Positions 43,034 to 52,297 are shown, numbered from the stretch's first letter. The stretch is DNA of 64,000 nt from Paenibacillus kribbensis (GCF_002240415.1 NZ_CP020028.1:1156001-1220000); one strand, 5' to 3'. Translations and numbers: made by a program. Notes: generated by a model not told the origin, from the sequence alone.

Positions 43034-44878
43034 CTATCGAATTGCTACTTTGTAGGTGCGCAGCCAGTTATCTACCTGGGTCAGGTATGCAAACAATTGG
43101 GGACCTGACATCAGCTGACCAAACCAGGGCAGATTGCTGGAAGCCTCTGGCGAGGCCGCGATATCACGCACCTTTTGCGCATCAATCAGCTTAAGCAGCG
43201 GGGAAGAGGAATCATCCAGTAGCTCCAGCGCCTGCTTTTTCACAACGGCAAGATAGGAAGGGTTATGTGTTTTGGGGTATGGGCTTTTTTTACGGTACAG
43301 CACATCATCCGGCAATACACCCTCCAGCGCCTTTCGCAAGATACCTTTTTCACGTCCGCCTGTCGTCTTAATGCTCCACGGGATGTTCCATACATATTGC
43401 ACCAGCCGATGATCGCAATACGGCACCCGTACTTCGAGTCCGACCCCCATACTCATCCGATCCTTGCGATCCAGCAGCGTAGGCATAAAGCGAGTGATGT
43501 TCAAATAGGACATAACACGCATTTGCGCAGCTTTACCTGTTTCCCCCGACAGCTTGGGTACTTCTCCTATGGCCTCTGAGTAGCGGTCATTCAAATACTC
43601 CAGCGGCTTGATCCAGTCCCGCACCTCGGGAGACAGCAGGCTGGCTCTCATATCGGGAGCGACCGCCCACGGGAACGTGCCTGAGTTCAGCATATCCTCA
43701 CGATGGAACCACGGATATCCGCCAAACACTTCATCCGCCGCCTCGCCGGAAATGGCAACGGTTGCTCCTTTTTTAATCTCCCGGCAGAAGAGATACAGCG
43801 ACGAATCTACATCCGCCATCCCCGGTAAATCCCGTGTTAGCGTGGAGTTGTTCAGAGCTTCTACGACCTCGGGTGTATCGAATTCGATCCAGTGATGGTG
43901 GGTGCCCAGTTCATCCACCATGCGCTGAATCCAGGGGGCATCGGCTCCGGGCTGGAACGCATGGGCTTTAAAATGCTTGTCGTTATCCACGTAATCAACC
44001 GAATACGTATCAACTTGTCCCTGCCCGGTACGCTTGTAATAATCGACAGCTAATGCGGACAGTGCGCTTGAATCCAGACCGCCAGACAGCAAGGTGCACA
44101 CCGGAACGTCCGAAATGAGCTGCCGCTCCACCGTATCCAGCAACAGCTCACGTACCTTGAGCGCTGTTTGTTCCGTGTCATCCTCATGCGCAATGCTTTC
44201 CAGCTTCCAGTAGGTCTGAATATGCATGCCATCGCGGTCGTAGGTCAGTGTATGCCCGGGGCGCAGCTCCTTCATGGACGAGTAGACGCCGTGTCCGGGG
44301 GTACGTGCCGGTCCGATGATAAAAATTTCGGCCAATCCCTCGGCGTCTACGGCCGCTTCGACAGCAGGGTGCTGAAGCAGCGCTTTGGGCTCTGAGCCGA
44401 ATACGAACACATCCTCATTGTGGCTATAAAATAGCGGCTTTACGCCCAGACGATCCCGCGCCAGAAAGACCTGCTGCCGCCCGCTATCCCAGACAGCAAA
44501 CGCGAAAATGCCGTTTAATCGGTCCACGCATTCGGGGCCCCATTCGATATAGGCTTCGAGCAGCACCTCCGTGTCGCATTGTGTACGGAAAAAATGCCCG
44601 CGCTGCTGCAGTTCTTTTTTTAGCTCAGGCGCGTTATATATTTCTCCGTTATATACAATCGTATAGGTGATATCCTCAAGCTGCCGGATCATAGGCTGGG
44701 CGCCATTTTCCGGGTCCATTACGCTCAGTCTTCGGTGTCCGAAGGCACACGGGTTGGATATCCAGGTGCCAGCAGCATCAGGTCCGCGATTGGAGAGTGT
44801 TTGCGTCATATTTAGCAGCAGCTCCGACTGATGCATTAAGTCTCCGTTCCACTGTATGAAACCTGTAATTCCGCACAT
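43034..44878 (-). CDS. asnO: Glutamine-hydrolyzing asparagine synthetase (AsnO-like)
   Basis: A 614-residue enzyme that makes asparagine from aspartate, glutamine and ATP. The N-terminal glutaminase domain has the Cys2 nucleophile (MCGITGFIQW), RGPDAAGTW and VYNGEIYNAPEL; the synthetase domain has LLSGGLDSSALSAL. The length equals the sporulation-associated AsnO of B. subtilis, hence the suggested symbol; AsnB- or AsnH-type identity cannot be excluded by eye. Single gene with its own terminator. Confidence 0.9.
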   Translation of the reverse strand: MCGITGFIQWNGDLMHQSELLLNMTQTLSNRGPDAAGTWISNPCAFGHRRLSVMDPENGAQPMIRQLEDITYTIVYNGEIYNAPELKKELQQRGHFFRTQCDTEVLLEAYIEWGPECVDRLNGIFAFAVWDSGRQQVFLARDRLGVKPLFYSHNEDVFVFGSEPKALLQHPAVEAAVDAEGLAEIFIIGPARTPGHGVYSSMKELRPGHTLTYDRDGMHIQTYWKLESIAHEDDTEQTALKVRELLLDTVERQLISDVPVCTLLSGGLDSSALSALAVDYYKRTGQGQVDTYSVDYVDNDKHFKAHAFQPGADAPWIQRMVDELGTHHHWIEFDTPEVVEALNNSTLTRDLPGMADVDSSLYLFCREIKKGATVAISGEAADEVFGGYPWFHREDMLNSGTFPWAVAPDMRASLLSPEVRDWIKPLEYLNDRYSEAIGEVPKLSGETGKAAQMRVMSYLNITRFMPTLLDRKDRMSMGVGLEVRVPYCDHRLVQYVWNIPWSIKTTGGREKGILRKALEGVLPDDVLYRKKSPYPKTHNPSYLAVVKKQALELLDDSSSPLLKLIDAQKVRDIAASPEASSNLPWFGQLMSGPQLFAYLTQVDNWLRTYKVAIR

Positions 44879-45042
44879 GTCTGTTCATCCTCTCTTTGTC
44901 GTGTTCATCCAGTGTTGGAATGAATTAAAAACTAAATCCCCAGTTCATCAGTATATATGCCGAAAAGAAGCATAAAATGTCTGTCCGTTCCGAAAACTAC
45001 AGATGGGGCAACCCGTCTACTCGCAAGGAAGGAGGGAGACCA

Positions 45043-45402
45043 ATGTACTACATCAAGGACGCCAAAATCCGTCGCTTCACTGAAATTGACGGCGTGCGCT
45101 GCGCAGAGGTAGAGGTGCGGCCCGGCGCGGCAGATGACCCGGAATTGCTGGTATATATCACGGCGAACAACCAGCAGGACGGTCAGAATGACTATGACAT
45201 GGTACGGATCATTCGCAATGACGCCGATTTGGAATTGGATTGGTACGACAATAATCTGCACTCCGCATTTGAAGAAGTGACAGACAAGGCTTTTACCGAT
45301 TCCACACACATTACCGCTGGGGAGGAACGGAACAAGTTTAAACGGGAATTGCTCTCCTACGGGCAGCTCAGCACGGAGTTTGCCAAGGAGTTCGGGGGAT
45401 GA
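45043..45402 (+). CDS. Hypothetical 119-residue protein
   Basis: MYYIKDAKIRRFTEIDGVR opens a small acidic soluble protein with a beta-rich first half and a helical C-terminus (EERNKFKRELLSYGQLSTEF). AAGGAAGGAGGGA precedes ATG 45043, so translation is well supported. Family not recognised. The small basic frame at 45485 follows on the same strand. Confidence 0.7.
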   Translation: MYYIKDAKIRRFTEIDGVRCAEVEVRPGAADDPELLVYITANNQQDGQNDYDMVRIIRNDADLELDWYDNNLHSAFEEVTDKAFTDSTHITAGEERNKFKRELLSYGQLSTEFAKEFGG

Positions 45403-45484
45403 GAATTTGGTGTGCTATGCCTCGGCTTCTGTTGATCTGGACTCCGGCATCATCGCAGAATCAGCGTGAAAGGAGGGGGAAATC

Positions 45485-45619
45485 ATAGACGGCAAACCGA
45501 AATACAAGAAGAATAAAAGCAGCAGTTATATTCATAACAATGAGTTTGCGGAAGAAGTGCTGGAGAAAAACGTAAGACATGAAGTACGTAGAAGTCCTAG
45601 ACGCTTCGGCAATAAATAA
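45485..45619 (+). CDS. Small basic protein lacking a standard start codon
   Basis: A 44-residue frame DGKPKYKKNKSSSYIHNN, then EFAEEVLEKNVRHEVRR, ending FGNK-stop. AAAGGAGGGGG at 45470-45480 is a strong binding site at correct spacing, but the codon there is ATA (45485-45487); no ATG, GTG or TTG occurs in frame between the preceding stop (45467) and the conserved-looking sequence. Either ATA (or ATC) is used, or an ancestral ATG has been lost. A terminator follows. Function unknown. Confidence 0.45.
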   Translation: MDGKPKYKKNKSSSYIHNNEFAEEVLEKNVRHEVRRSPRRFGNK

Positions 45620-45655
45620 ACGAGAAGAATAAGGTTTGATGATCCAGTAATCCGA

Positions 45656-45703
45656 AAAAGCCTCCACTTCCGGTTTAACCAGCGGAATGCAGGAGGCTTT
45701 TTT
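45656..45703. terminator. Bidirectional terminator
   Basis: AAAAAGCCTCC and GGAGGCTTTTT arms with a CCGG(x)nCAGCGG inner element. Confidence 0.85.
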
Positions 45704-45707
45704 GGAG

Positions 45708-46001
45708 CTACGCAGCTTCACGCAGTGTCATAATCCCTTTGTAAATGTTATAGACAAACACCCCGAGATAAACCACTACGAACAGCAGTACAAACCCGAC
45801 AACAGAACCCGCATGATTGGCTGTTACAATAAAATAAAACAGCGGAATCGCCGCAATAATGGGGAAAATGTGCGATAAAATGGCTTTTTTGGCATGTCCC
45901 CGTACATATTCGTCTCGTACTGCAATCCACACGATGATAGGCAGCAGAAAAGGTGCAAAGAAAATGCTGAAATAACAAAGCGACGACAATAGACCCTTCA
46001 C
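45708..46001 (-). CDS. DUF4870-type small membrane protein
   Basis: A 97-residue protein with three hydrophobic segments (LCYFSIFFAPFLLPIIVWIA, then AIPLFYFIV and GFVLLFVVVYLGVFVY). The AKKAILSHI box after the first segment is typical of the DUF4870 family. GTG start at 46001 behind AAGGAGGGG. Function unknown. Confidence 0.8.
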   Translation of the reverse strand: MKGLLSSLCYFSIFFAPFLLPIIVWIAVRDEYVRGHAKKAILSHIFPIIAAIPLFYFIVTANHAGSVVGFVLLFVVVYLGVFVYNIYKGIMTLREAA

Positions 46002-46106
46002 GGATCAACCCCTCCTTGTAATAGCATGCCCTTTTGTACATAATACCCCGTTAGCGTCCAAATGATTCCTTTCTCAGTGGTTTCCATGCAGGATGAAAAA
46101 ATGCTT

Positions 46107-46134
46107 TTGACAGTTACCCGAAATGTGATATAAT
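46107..46134 (+). promoter_or_regulatory. Promoter of the tRNA-Arg gene
   Basis: TTGACA (46107-46112) and TATAAT (46129-46134), both perfect, spacer 16 bases, 44 bases upstream of the tRNA. Confidence 0.88.
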
Positions 46135-46177
46135 AATTAATACACTGAATACATAAGCTTTAATTGAATACCATTTT

Positions 46178-46251
<74 letters not shown>

Positions 46252-46257
46252 TACTGC

Positions 46258-46293
46258 AGAAGCTTCCTAATTCATATTAGGAAGCTTTTTTTG
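46258..46293 (+). terminator. Terminator of the tRNA-Arg gene
   Basis: AGAAGCTTCCTAA-TTCATA-TTAGGAAGCTT followed by seven T. Confidence 0.9.
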
Positions 46294-46720
46294 TGTTCCA
46301 GTGGGATGAGAATCCCCCTTGGGGGACGTCGGAGCATAAGCATCGCTAGCATAAACTTCGCAGTCTCGACCGTAAGGAGAGTATCCCTCCCATACTTGCT
46401 CGTAGATCCGTTCATACCGTTCATACTCGGCCGGAATCGCCTCGTTATGCATACGCTGTACGGAACTGGACGGTGCTTGCTGCATGCGGGCGCTATGCAC
46501 TGCTGTAGAACCGAGCGCTTGTTCAACAATAGGGAGCGAAAGAGCTTGCTGTAGCGCTGTTTGGGACCAACAAAATCGTATACCCACACAAATGTTTTTC
46601 CATTCTTAATCTTGATGGTTTCGTCAAGCGCTGATTTTGGTTTTGAGCCTAAAATAAAAGATTTCTTATCCGATAATGATAAAGAGATTATTTTGTCGAA
46701 TTTTCCGTTCAGAAGGAATA
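46267..46720 (-). pseudogene. Frameshifted fragment of an unrecognised gene
   Basis: On the minus strand a coding-like frame runs FLLNGKFDKIISLSLS, then ILGSKPKSALDETIKI and KTFVWVYDFVGP, and near 46565 continues only in another frame as QTALQQALSLPIVEQALGS through EYERYERIYEQVWEGYSPYG to a stop in the tRNA terminator. There is no intact start. A second fragment of the same gene, in the same orientation, lies at 50774-50833. Family not recognised. Confidence 0.45.
46593..46651. repeat. Copy 1 of a ~60-bp gene-fragment repeat
   Basis: Begins ATGTTTTTCCATTC and ends CTGATTTTGGTTTTGAGCCT; about 85 percent identical to 50774-50833. It encodes (minus strand) the GSKPKSALDETIK segment of the decayed gene. 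Confidence 0.8.
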
Positions 46721-46910
46721 TCTGAAATTAATATTTACAAAACGGGAAGAGAGAGGGGAATTTCTGTGTAAAATTGTTCCAATCTATCAGGGTTTTTGGC
46801 AGTTCGATAATGCTTCTCTAGGTTGAGATACGAAAGGGTGATGGAGGGCTTTATCTTTTTGAAAGAGTTGGATGCCAAAACAATTCTTTTATTTGTTTAA
46901 AATATGCAAC

Positions 46911-47075
46911 ATAAAAAAACGGTCTTATGGTTTCGGCGGGATCGTTTCCCTTCTCAGCCCCTCTCATCGGGGGACTGAAACGTCAGGGGATTGAAACATG
47001 CTTGACTGCAAGCGACCATCAACTTTTATGATAAACGACGAGTTGTTTTTGCAGAAAATGTTAGACGGAACAGGG
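46911..47075 (+). other. Structured leader upstream of the FN3 gene
   Basis: A non-coding stretch with a GTTTC(46944)/GAAAC(46977) hairpin containing AGCCCC/GGGGACT, two copies of GGGGAYTGAAAC 16 bases apart (46971, 46987), and a GCTTG-ACTG-CAAGC hairpin (47000-47013). Together with the pseudogene region this fills the gap from 46252 to 47085. It resembles no riboswitch I know. Confidence 0.35.
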
Positions 47076-47085
47076 GAAGGAAAAT

Positions 47086-50000
47086 ATGAAATGCAATAAA
47101 ATAGCAAACGCCTTTTTAGCCTTAATTATGTTTTTGGGGATCATACTGCCTATTTTTATTCCAACAAGTTTGGTACGTGCTGCAGATGGAGTGCTTGACC
47201 CTGCAACAACTAATACGTTTACTCCTGTGGAACCTATAAACTTCATTACTACTGATGGGTCAGATGACACCATCAAAATAATCAATCTTCCTGTTAATAC
47301 GACACCGGGAGCCAAGACTACCGTAGAGTTCTGGACGTATTGGAATGGGACGAATTTTGTCAAGCCGTTTGGTTGGTACATCTATAATCTTTATTTTGCT
47401 AATGGATACTTTGGATTTAATCAAGCTGATGGAAGTGTCTTAGGAATACCTTCTGCTGAATTGAAGAACAAATGGGTTCATGTAGCAGCAGTCTTTACGA
47501 ATGGTGTTCCAACGGCTGATACAAATGAGCTTTACATCAACGGAGAGAAACAATCCATTAGTTTATTTCTCACGCAACAGACTGAATCTAAATCTGTTAC
47601 TCCAATGGCCGTCATATCCGGATGGGGGCACGACTCAAAGTATAAATTCGCGGGTAAGTTAGCGGAAGTGCGTATCTGGAACTATGCCCGGACTGCTGAA
47701 GATATTCAGTCTGATATGAACCGATCTCTCAGTGGAGATGAAGCTGGTTTAATTGGGGCATGGAACCCAGATTCGTTGACAACGGGAATTGTTTATGATG
47801 TTACCAAGAGAAATAATGGAGTTGCTACAGGTTTTGCTGCTCCGCTCTTTAACTTGCAGATCACAGAAAAAACAGATCAGAAAATGGTACTAACCTGGGA
47901 TAAAATTGCAAATGCAGAAACCTATGTACTCAAACGAAATAATTCAATCCTTTACCAAGGAGCGGATTCTACTTTTACAGATACAGGGTTGTCTCCATTT
48001 ACCGATTATACGTACACGCTTATTGCACGGAATAGTAATGGGGAGACCAATGAGGCTAAAATAATAGACAAAACGAATAAATCGGTATTACCAACTCCGG
48101 CAAATATCGCAACCACCGCTACAAATTCGTCTATCACGCTGGATTGGGATGATGTTGCCGGGGCTACGACTTATGAGTTGAAGCGTGACGGTGTTAGTAT
48201 ATACAGCGGAAGCGAATCCCAACTTACCGACAATACAGGCTTGGCGGCAGCAACAACCTACACGTACACATTGGTAGCTAAGAGCAGTGTCGGAGAAAGT
48301 AGTCCAGCATCGGTGCAAGTAAAAACAGCTGATCCAGCGCCAGCAACTCCAGCGAATCTGACTGGTACAGCCACTACAACGGGCATTAAGCTCAGCTGGA
48401 ATGCAGCAGACAACGCCGAGAGCTACGAGTTGAAACGCGATGGCCAAGAGGTGTACACGGGGAGCGACCTGACCTATACGGATACAGGCTTGACGTCGTC
48501 CACGAACTATACGTACACATTGGTAGCCAAGAACGGAAGCGGAGAAAGCAGTCCGGCATCTGTGCAAGTAAAGACAGCCGATCCGATGCCAGCTGATCCG
48601 ACGCCGACTGATCCAACGCCGACCACTCCAGCCCCGGCGACTCCAGCGACTCCGACGAATCTGACAGGCACAGCCACTGCAACGAGCATCATGCTCAGCT
48701 GGAATGCAGCAGACAGTGCTGAGAGCTACGAGTTGCAAAGAGATGGACAAGTGGTGTACACGGGAAGCGAACTGACCTATACGGATAGCGGATTAACGGC
48801 GTCCACGAGCTACACGTACACATTGGTAGCCAAGAACGGAACCGGAGAAAGCAGTCCGGCATCGTTGCAAGTAAAGACAGCCGATCCGATGCCAGCTGAT
48901 CCGACGCCGACTGATCCGATGCCGACTGATCCAACGCCGACCACTCCAGCCCCGGCGACTCCAGCGACTCCGACAGGCACAGCCACTACAACGAGCATTA
49001 AGCTCAGCTGGAATGCAGCAGACAACGCCGAGAGCTACGAGTTGAAACGAGACGGCCAAGTGGTCTATAGCGGAAACGACCTGACCTATACGGATACAGG
49101 CTTGACGGCGTCCACGAGCTACACGTACACATTGGTAGCCAAGAACGGAACAGGGGAAAGCAGTCCGGTATCGGTGCAAGTAAAGACAGCCGATCCGGCG
49201 CCGCAGTCCCGGCGGCACCCCTCTCCAGCGACTCCGACGAATCTGACAGGCACAGCCACTACAACGAGCATCAAGCTCAGCTGGAATGCAGCAGACAACG
49301 CCGAGAACTACGAGTTGAAGCGAGACGGTCAACTGGTCTACAGCGGAAACGAACTAACCTATACGGATACAGGCTTGACGTCGTCCACGAGCTATACGTA
49401 CACATTGGTAGCCAAGAATGGAACAAGAGAAAGCAGCCCGGCCTCGGTGCAAGTAAAGACAGCCGATCCGGCGCCAACCACACCGTCGACCACGCCATCA
49501 CCATCGATTCCAGTAAGGCCGCTGCCAACGGCCCCAATCAACTTTGTTGGCACAAGCAATGAGAGAAGTATTCTTCTCATTTGGGCTCCGGTTGTGCAAG
49601 CGATGAGCTATGAACTGAAGCGTGACGGCGTAATCATCTACAGCGGTGTGGACACCAGCTTTAACGATATTGGATTGGAGCGGTCAACCACCTACGTTTA
49701 CTCATTGGTGGCTAAAAATAATGCGGGAGAAAGTGCCCCACAAGTTATTCAGATAGCAACGAAGAGTCATAATTTAGAATCACCCAAATTCGTGAGAAAA
49801 CTGGTAAAATCAACAAATGTTACACTCACATGGAAAAAGGTTGTAAATGCTGACACCTATGAATTGTTACGAGACGGAAAAAGCATTTATAAAGGGAAGC
49901 TTACATGGTTCACAGATAAGCGATTAACCCCTTCAAAGACGTACACGTATACATTGGTGGCTAAAAATAATGCGGGAGAAAGCGTCCCACAAGTTATTCA

Positions 50001-50523
50001 GATAGCAACGAAGAGTCACAATTTAGAATCACCCAAATTCGTGAGAAAACTGGTAAAATCAACGAGTACTACACTCACATGGAAAAAGGTTGTAAATGCT
50101 GACACCTATGAATTGTTACGAGACGGAAAAAGCATTTATAAAGGGAAACTTACATGGTTCACAGATAAGCGATTAACCCCTTCAAAGACGTACACGTATA
50201 CATTGGTAGCTTGGAGCCGAAATGACAGCAGTCAGTCATCTGTTATTCTCGTAACAAATCCGAACAGTCCGGATAAAATAAAAACCAAAGACATCACTGC
50301 TTCAAAGATTAAGGTAGTTTGGACAGCGAATGGAAACTCAAATGAAACCGAGTACCGTGTTACAACGAACAATGGTTATGACAGTGGATGGATAACCGAT
50401 TTGGAACATACGCTAACCAATCTATCTGCAAACAAGCGCTATAAGATTTCTATTACTGCAAGAAACAAGGCAGGCGTAGTATCAAACAGCGGAACCATTA
50501 AAACGAAGACAAAGAAGAAATGA
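47086..50523 (+). CDS. Large secreted protein: LamG-like domain plus ten fibronectin type III modules
   Basis: An 1145-residue exported protein. The signal peptide (NAFLALIMFLGIILPIFIPT) ends near LVRAA. Residues about 50-245 form a LamG/concanavalin-like domain (TVEFWTYWNGTNFV, WVHVAAVF, LAEVRIWNYARTAEDI). About ten FN3 modules follow, each with a YELKRDG(x)nY(S/T)G core and TYTLVAKN strand; four are separated by PT-rich linkers (PADPTPTDP). The last ends in lysines, with no LPXTG or S-layer anchor visible. AAGGAAAA precedes the ATG. Likely surface adhesion or polysaccharide binding (inference). The linker near 49200 reads QSRRHPSP where others read TTPAPATP, a local frame slip that is restored. 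Confidence 0.85.
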   Translation: MKCNKIANAFLALIMFLGIILPIFIPTSLVRAADGVLDPATTNTFTPVEPINFITTDGSDDTIKIINLPVNTTPGAKTTVEFWTYWNGTNFVKPFGWYIYNLYFANGYFGFNQADGSVLGIPSAELKNKWVHVAAVFTNGVPTADTNELYINGEKQSISLFLTQQTESKSVTPMAVISGWGHDSKYKFAGKLAEVRIWNYARTAEDIQSDMNRSLSGDEAGLIGAWNPDSLTTGIVYDVTKRNNGVATGFAAPLFNLQITEKTDQKMVLTWDKIANAETYVLKRNNSILYQGADSTFTDTGLSPFTDYTYTLIARNSNGETNEAKIIDKTNKSVLPTPANIATTATNSSITLDWDDVAGATTYELKRDGVSIYSGSESQLTDNTGLAAATTYTYTLVAKSSVGESSPASVQVKTADPAPATPANLTGTATTTGIKLSWNAADNAESYELKRDGQEVYTGSDLTYTDTGLTSSTNYTYTLVAKNGSGESSPASVQVKTADPMPADPTPTDPTPTTPAPATPATPTNLTGTATATSIMLSWNAADSAESYELQRDGQVVYTGSELTYTDSGLTASTSYTYTLVAKNGTGESSPASLQVKTADPMPADPTPTDPMPTDPTPTTPAPATPATPTGTATTTSIKLSWNAADNAESYELKRDGQVVYSGNDLTYTDTGLTASTSYTYTLVAKNGTGESSPVSVQVKTADPAPQSRRHPSPATPTNLTGTATTTSIKLSWNAADNAENYELKRDGQLVYSGNELTYTDTGLTSSTSYTYTLVAKNGTRESSPASVQVKTADPAPTTPSTTPSPSIPVRPLPTAPINFVGTSNERSILLIWAPVVQAMSYELKRDGVIIYSGVDTSFNDIGLERSTTYVYSLVAKNNAGESAPQVIQIATKSHNLESPKFVRKLVKSTNVTLTWKKVVNADTYELLRDGKSIYKGKLTWFTDKRLTPSKTYTYTLVAKNNAGESVPQVIQIATKSHNLESPKFVRKLVKSTSTTLTWKKVVNADTYELLRDGKSIYKGKLTWFTDKRLTPSKTYTYTLVAWSRNDSSQSSVILVTNPNSPDKIKTKDITASKIKVVWTANGNSNETEYRVTTNNGYDSGWITDLEHTLTNLSANKRYKISITARNKAGVVSNSGTIKTKTKKK
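48325..49480 (+). repeat. Near-identical FN3-coding DNA repeats
   Basis: Four modules share long runs such as CTCAGCTGGAATGCAGCAGA and ACGTACACATTGGTAGCC, recurring about every 300 bases at roughly 48370, 48670, 48975 and 49255. The high DNA identity points to recent duplication and ongoing recombination. Confidence 0.85.
49762..50259 (+). repeat. 249-bp tandem duplication at the FN3 gene 3' part
   Basis: The unit beginning AAGAGTCAYAATTTAGAATC at 49762 repeats at 50011, nearly identical over one full 83-residue module (SPKFVRKLVKST, then NADTYELLRDGKSIYKGKL). Composition is more AT-rich than the middle modules, so the protein is a mosaic of two repeat types. Confidence 0.9.
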
Positions 50524-50615
50524 TCATCTAAAGAGGTTGGTATTTTCCCCTTACGGTAGACAGTGAAAAAAGAGTCTATGATGGACTCAACACTGTTGGC
50601 CGGAGGGTTTTTTTT

Positions 50616-50735
50616 ATGCCACAAAGTTTAATAAATATGACGAGGAAACAGAGAAAGAGGCTGTTCGTTTACGTATTCAAGAACAGTAGAGCTATACACA
50701 GATTCGAGAAAGACTTGGGATTAAAAGCCTCTAAT
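50616..50735 (+). pseudogene. Remnant of an IS3-type transposase OrfA
   Basis: ATGCCACAAAG followed, after a one-base shift, by KFNKYDEETEKEAVRLRIQEQ-stop-SYTQIRERLGIKSL (given here in reading order; 50626-50735) matches the start of IS3-family OrfA helix-turn-helix proteins. Stop codons and a frameshift kill it, and the rest is missing. Confidence 0.7.
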
Positions 50736-50773
50736 ATGGGAGCTATGTAATCGAAATAATCTACAGCTTGCAG

Positions 50774-50833
50774 ATGATTTTCCATTTTTAACCTTTAATG
50801 ATTCCGTCAAGCACTGATTTTGGTTTTGAGCCT
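50774..50833. repeat. Copy 2 of the ~60-bp gene-fragment repeat
   Basis: Begins ATGATTTTCCATTT and ends CTGATTTTGGTTTTGAGCCT; same orientation as 46593-46651. With the IS remnant it explains the gap 50524-50953; nothing else is seen there. Confidence 0.8.
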
Positions 50834-50953
50834 TTTTAATTCATAATTATTTAATCCGACATGGATAACAAAAAAGCGGCCGTGACCCCATCAAAATCGC
50901 AGGGAGACGACCGTTTTTCCGTACGTCCAGCATAGTCAGCTTCTTTTATAGAT

Positions 50954-52297
50954 TTACACCGTAGCCTTCGCCTTATCGGCAAAGAACTGCGGCAAATGCT
51001 CTTTATGTGCTTCCAGCAATTCATCCAGCACGGTTTGGGCAATGTCACCGCTTGGAACGAGCGGATTCAGGGTAAAGGCTTGCAATGCGGTTGCGTAGTC
51101 GCCAGTGACGGCTGCTTCAATCGTCAGCTCTTCCATCGCCTTCATCACTTGCAGCAAGCCGCGTTGTGCTGGCGGGAATTTGCCAAAGTTTACAGGCTCC
51201 GCACCATGTGCGCGAATCACGCTGGTAATTTCGATTGCGCTATCATAAGGGACATCATCAATCGCTCCGTTATTCCGTGTGCTCACCACCATCAGCGTGC
51301 CTTTGTTATTATAGATCGAATTAATAATTTCACAGGCTGCATCGCTGTAATGCGCACCGCCACGTTTGGATAGTTCCTCTGGTTTGTAATCCAGATTCGG
51401 ATCTTTATACAGTTCAAACAGACTCTCTTCGAGACGTTTGACGACTTGTCCCCGAGTTCCTTCGTTTTTGGCTTCCTCTAATTCTTCCTTGAGCATGTTA
51501 TCCGTCATGTAGTAATACCGATGGTAAGGACAAGGCAGCATTTTCAATTGACGAACCTGATCATACAGGAAGCGCATGTTTCTGATATTTTCAACGACCT
51601 TCTCCGGTTTTGCGCCGGGCGCGTACAGTCCTTCGATGACTTGCTCCGTTAATTCGGCCCCTGTTTTGTCAAAAATTCTGTGCCAGTGAAGGTGGTTAAT
51701 GCCTGCAAATTTGAAGAACAGCTCTTCTTCCGATTTGTCCAGCACGGCTGCTGCACTCTTGATTGCGCCAATTGGAACATTACATAATCCGATGACTTTG
51801 TCCCATTGACCATAACGAAGCACCGCTTCGGTGACCATACCAGCAGGATTGGTGAAATTAATCAGCCACGCATTTGGACACAGCTCCTTCATATCTTCGA
51901 CGATACTAAGGATAACGGGAATGGTACGAAAGGCTTTGAACATCCCGCCGGCGCCATTGGTTTCCTGACCGATCATACCGTGTTTTAACGGAATACTTTC
52001 ATCTTTAATCCGGGCTTCGAGCAGGCCTACCCGAAACTGTGTCGTTACAAAATCGGCATCCTTCAAGGCTTCCCGACGATCCAGCGTCAAATGTACTTCG
52101 CAATCAATGCCTGCGGCCTTCACCATCCGTTTGGCCATTGCCCCTACGATCTCCAGCTTTTCGCGTCCTGCTTCAATGTCTACCAGCCACAATTCCCGAA
52201 TGGGAAGCTCTGCATAGCGTTTGATGAAGCCTTCTACTAATTCTGGTGTATAGCTGGAGCCTCCGCCAATGGTTGCAATCTTTATGCCTTTTTTCAT
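50954..52297 (-). CDS. licH: 6-phospho-beta-glucosidase, glycoside hydrolase family 4 (LicH-like)
   Basis: A 447-residue GH4 enzyme that hydrolyses phosphorylated beta-glucosides using NAD and a divalent metal. Motifs: KIATIGGGSSYTPELVEG (NAD site), LINFTNPAGMVTEA, the CN(x)P metal motif in GLCNVPIG and FAGINHLHW. CAGGAGG precedes ATG 52297. It is divergent from a LacI regulator gene, and no PTS genes are adjacent, so the phosphorylated substrate is made elsewhere. The symbol follows B. subtilis usage and is tentative. Confidence 0.88.
   Translation of the reverse strand: MKKGIKIATIGGGSSYTPELVEGFIKRYAELPIRELWLVDIEAGREKLEIVGAMAKRMVKAAGIDCEVHLTLDRREALKDADFVTTQFRVGLLEARIKDESIPLKHGMIGQETNGAGGMFKAFRTIPVILSIVEDMKELCPNAWLINFTNPAGMVTEAVLRYGQWDKVIGLCNVPIGAIKSAAAVLDKSEEELFFKFAGINHLHWHRIFDKTGAELTEQVIEGLYAPGAKPEKVVENIRNMRFLYDQVRQLKMLPCPYHRYYYMTDNMLKEELEEAKNEGTRGQVVKRLEESLFELYKDPNLDYKPEELSKRGGAHYSDAACEIINSIYNNKGTLMVVSTRNNGAIDDVPYDSAIEITSVIRAHGAEPVNFGKFPPAQRGLLQVMKAMEELTIEAAVTGDYATALQAFTLNPLVPSGDIAQTVLDELLEAHKEHLPQFFADKAKATV

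Noticed and set aside
46272-46589. 105-codon minus-strand frame beside the tRNA-Arg terminator treated as an intact gene
   Set aside because: Only its first third looks coding; the rest continues better in another frame, so it was treated as part of a pseudogene.
46971-46997. CRISPR-like ACTGAAAC and ATTGAAAC ends
   Set aside because: Only two short copies 16 bases apart, no repeat-spacer periodicity and no cas genes in the window.
48088-49332. Long minus-strand frames inside the FN3 gene
   Set aside because: Product of the repetitive codon pattern; repeated Cys/Arg-rich translation mirrors the FN3 repeats.
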